Positions 63,337-64,000 of a DNA stretch of 64,000 nt are shown in pieces. Below the pieces are notes generated by a model. That model was not told the origin of the DNA. It searched no databases and worked only from the letters and a program-made list of their open reading frames with translations. Made by a program: the position numbers and the translations under genes. Source of the stretch: Pinirhizobacter sp036499745 (GTDB taxonomy: Bacteria > Pseudomonadota > Gammaproteobacteria > Xanthomonadales > Rhodanobacteraceae). Within the stretch, counting starts at the first letter, position 1. Each line of letters starts with the position of its first letter. The stretch covers positions 1 to 64,000 of the forward strand of contig NZ_DASYDG010000038.1 of the NCBI RefSeq assembly GCF_036499745.1, in the 5' to 3' direction.

Positions 63337-64000
63337 ATGAAAATCAGGGAGCTTTTCCGCAAGCCGATTGACCGCCCGATCAACGGCGTCATCAAGGCTG
63401 ACCAGCGCGATGCCGAAAGCATCTGGCAGGAGCTGGACGAATACGTGGTCACCAAGCAGTTGGCCGACTACTTTCGCCGCTTCTTCGACGCCTATCTGGC
63501 GGCCGGCGACAACCCAAACAATTCGGTCATCACCGACCGCATGGGCGTGTGGGTATCGGGCTTCTTCGGCTCCGGTAAATCGCACTTCATCAAGATCCTG
63601 TCGTATCTGCTGGAAAACCAGGCAGCAGTCGACCCGGTCTCCGGCAACACCAAGCGTGCGGCCGAATTCTTCGACGAGACCAAGATCAAGGATCCGCTGT
63701 TGCTGGCGGACATCCAGCGCGCCACGCGCGGCAGCGCCGACGTCATCCTGTTCAACATCGATGCCAAGGCAGACAGCAAGTCCGATCGCGATGTAGTTCT
63801 GCAAGTGTTCCTTCGCGTGTTCAACGAAAAGCTCGGTTTCTCAGGCGATGCGCCGCATATCGCCGAGATGGAGCGCTACCTTGTCAGCAAGGGTGCCTAC
63901 GACACCTTCCAGCAGGAGTTCGCGCGCATCCACGGTGGCTCGTGGACAGCGGAGCGCGATGCGTTTGACTTTCTGCGCGATGAAATCGCCCAGGCCTTGG
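63337..64000 (+). CDS. brxC: BREX ATPase BrxC, N-terminal part (runs off the window)
   Basis: BrxC/PglY is a large (about 1,200-residue) P-loop ATPase of BREX, probably acting with PglX and PglZ on phage DNA. The first 221 codons are present. MKIRELFRKPIDRPINGVIKAD is the canonical start and GFFGSGKSHF is the Walker A motif at about 77-86. An in-frame ATG 12 bases upstream (63325) is also possible. The frame is open to the window end with no stop, so it is partial and not a pseudogene on this evidence. Confidence 0.9.
   Translation, partial: MKIRELFRKPIDRPINGVIKADQRDAESIWQELDEYVVTKQLADYFRRFFDAYLAAGDNPNNSVITDRMGVWVSGFFGSGKSHFIKILSYLLENQAAVDPVSGNTKRAAEFFDETKIKDPLLLADIQRATRGSADVILFNIDAKADSKSDRDVVLQVFLRVFNEKLGFSGDAPHIAEMERYLVSKGAYDTFQQEFARIHGGSWTAERDAFDFLRDEIAQAL

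Overview
The window is a dense, GC-rich chromosomal segment from a gammaproteobacterium, most likely a xanthomonad relative in or near Rhodanobacteraceae (Luteibacter/Dyella type). The evidence is the order recA-recX-alaS-csrA, a his operon led by a TrpR-like regulator, an NlpD that is not followed by rpoS, the lon-hupB-tRNA-ppiD block, and methionine-salvage genes mtnB-mtnD-mtnC. Nearly all of it is core genome. There is no prophage, insertion sequence or CRISPR array. Placement below family level is inference.

Layout. 1-5.2 kb: recA, recX, alaS, csrA, tRNA-Ser(GCU) and, on the other strand, tRNA-Pro(CGG). 5.4-8.7 kb: hisS and an unusually long histidine/phenylalanine ammonia-lyase family gene. 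8.8-16.2 kb: a complete, tightly overlapping histidine operon (TrpR-like regulator, hisG, D, C, B, H, A, F, IE). 16.2-19.1 kb (minus): a membrane-anchored C13 peptidase and mtnC, mtnD, mtnB. 19.2-25.3 kb: a HiPIP electron carrier, two tandem amino-acid permeases, an outer-membrane barrel, a NUDIX hydrolase and 3-hydroxyanthranilate dioxygenase. 25.3-29.1 kb (minus): parE and an aminopeptidase P. 29.2-41 kb: pyrG-kdsA-eno-ftsB-ispD-ispF-mgtE-truD, an Smr-domain gene, then surE-pcm-yqaA-nlpD. 41-44.3 kb: an Mth938-domain gene and yhbY, divergent from rlmE-ftsH. 44.4-47.9 kb: five tRNAs, eptA, a hicAB toxin-antitoxin pair and tRNA-Leu. 48.1-56.9 kb: the proteostasis run tig-clpP-clpX-lon-hupB-(tRNA-Val, tRNA-Asp)-ppiD. 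56.9-61.6 kb: mltD, gloB, a methyltransferase-like gene, rnhA, dnaQ and a PP2C phosphatase. 61.7-64 kb: tRNA-Ser(CGA), followed at once by the first three genes (brxA, brxB, partial brxC) of a BREX phage-defence locus that runs off the window.

Points that stand out. (1) The N-terminal phosphatase half of HisB has lost its nucleophile, its zinc ligands and its motif III lysine, so another enzyme must dephosphorylate histidinol-phosphate. (2) A near-perfect 18-bp palindrome resembling the E. coli trp operator sits 3 bp before the start codon of the TrpR-like gene and overlaps a possible -10 element. This suggests autoregulation of the his operon and a leaderless first gene. (3) A BREX locus lies next to tRNA-Ser(CGA). 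(4) The ammonia-lyase is about 120 residues longer than classical HutH and has no hut neighbours. BREX itself is a known system. I did not find a clearly unprecedented multi-gene system. The HisB degeneration combined with the candidate his operator is the most original observation.
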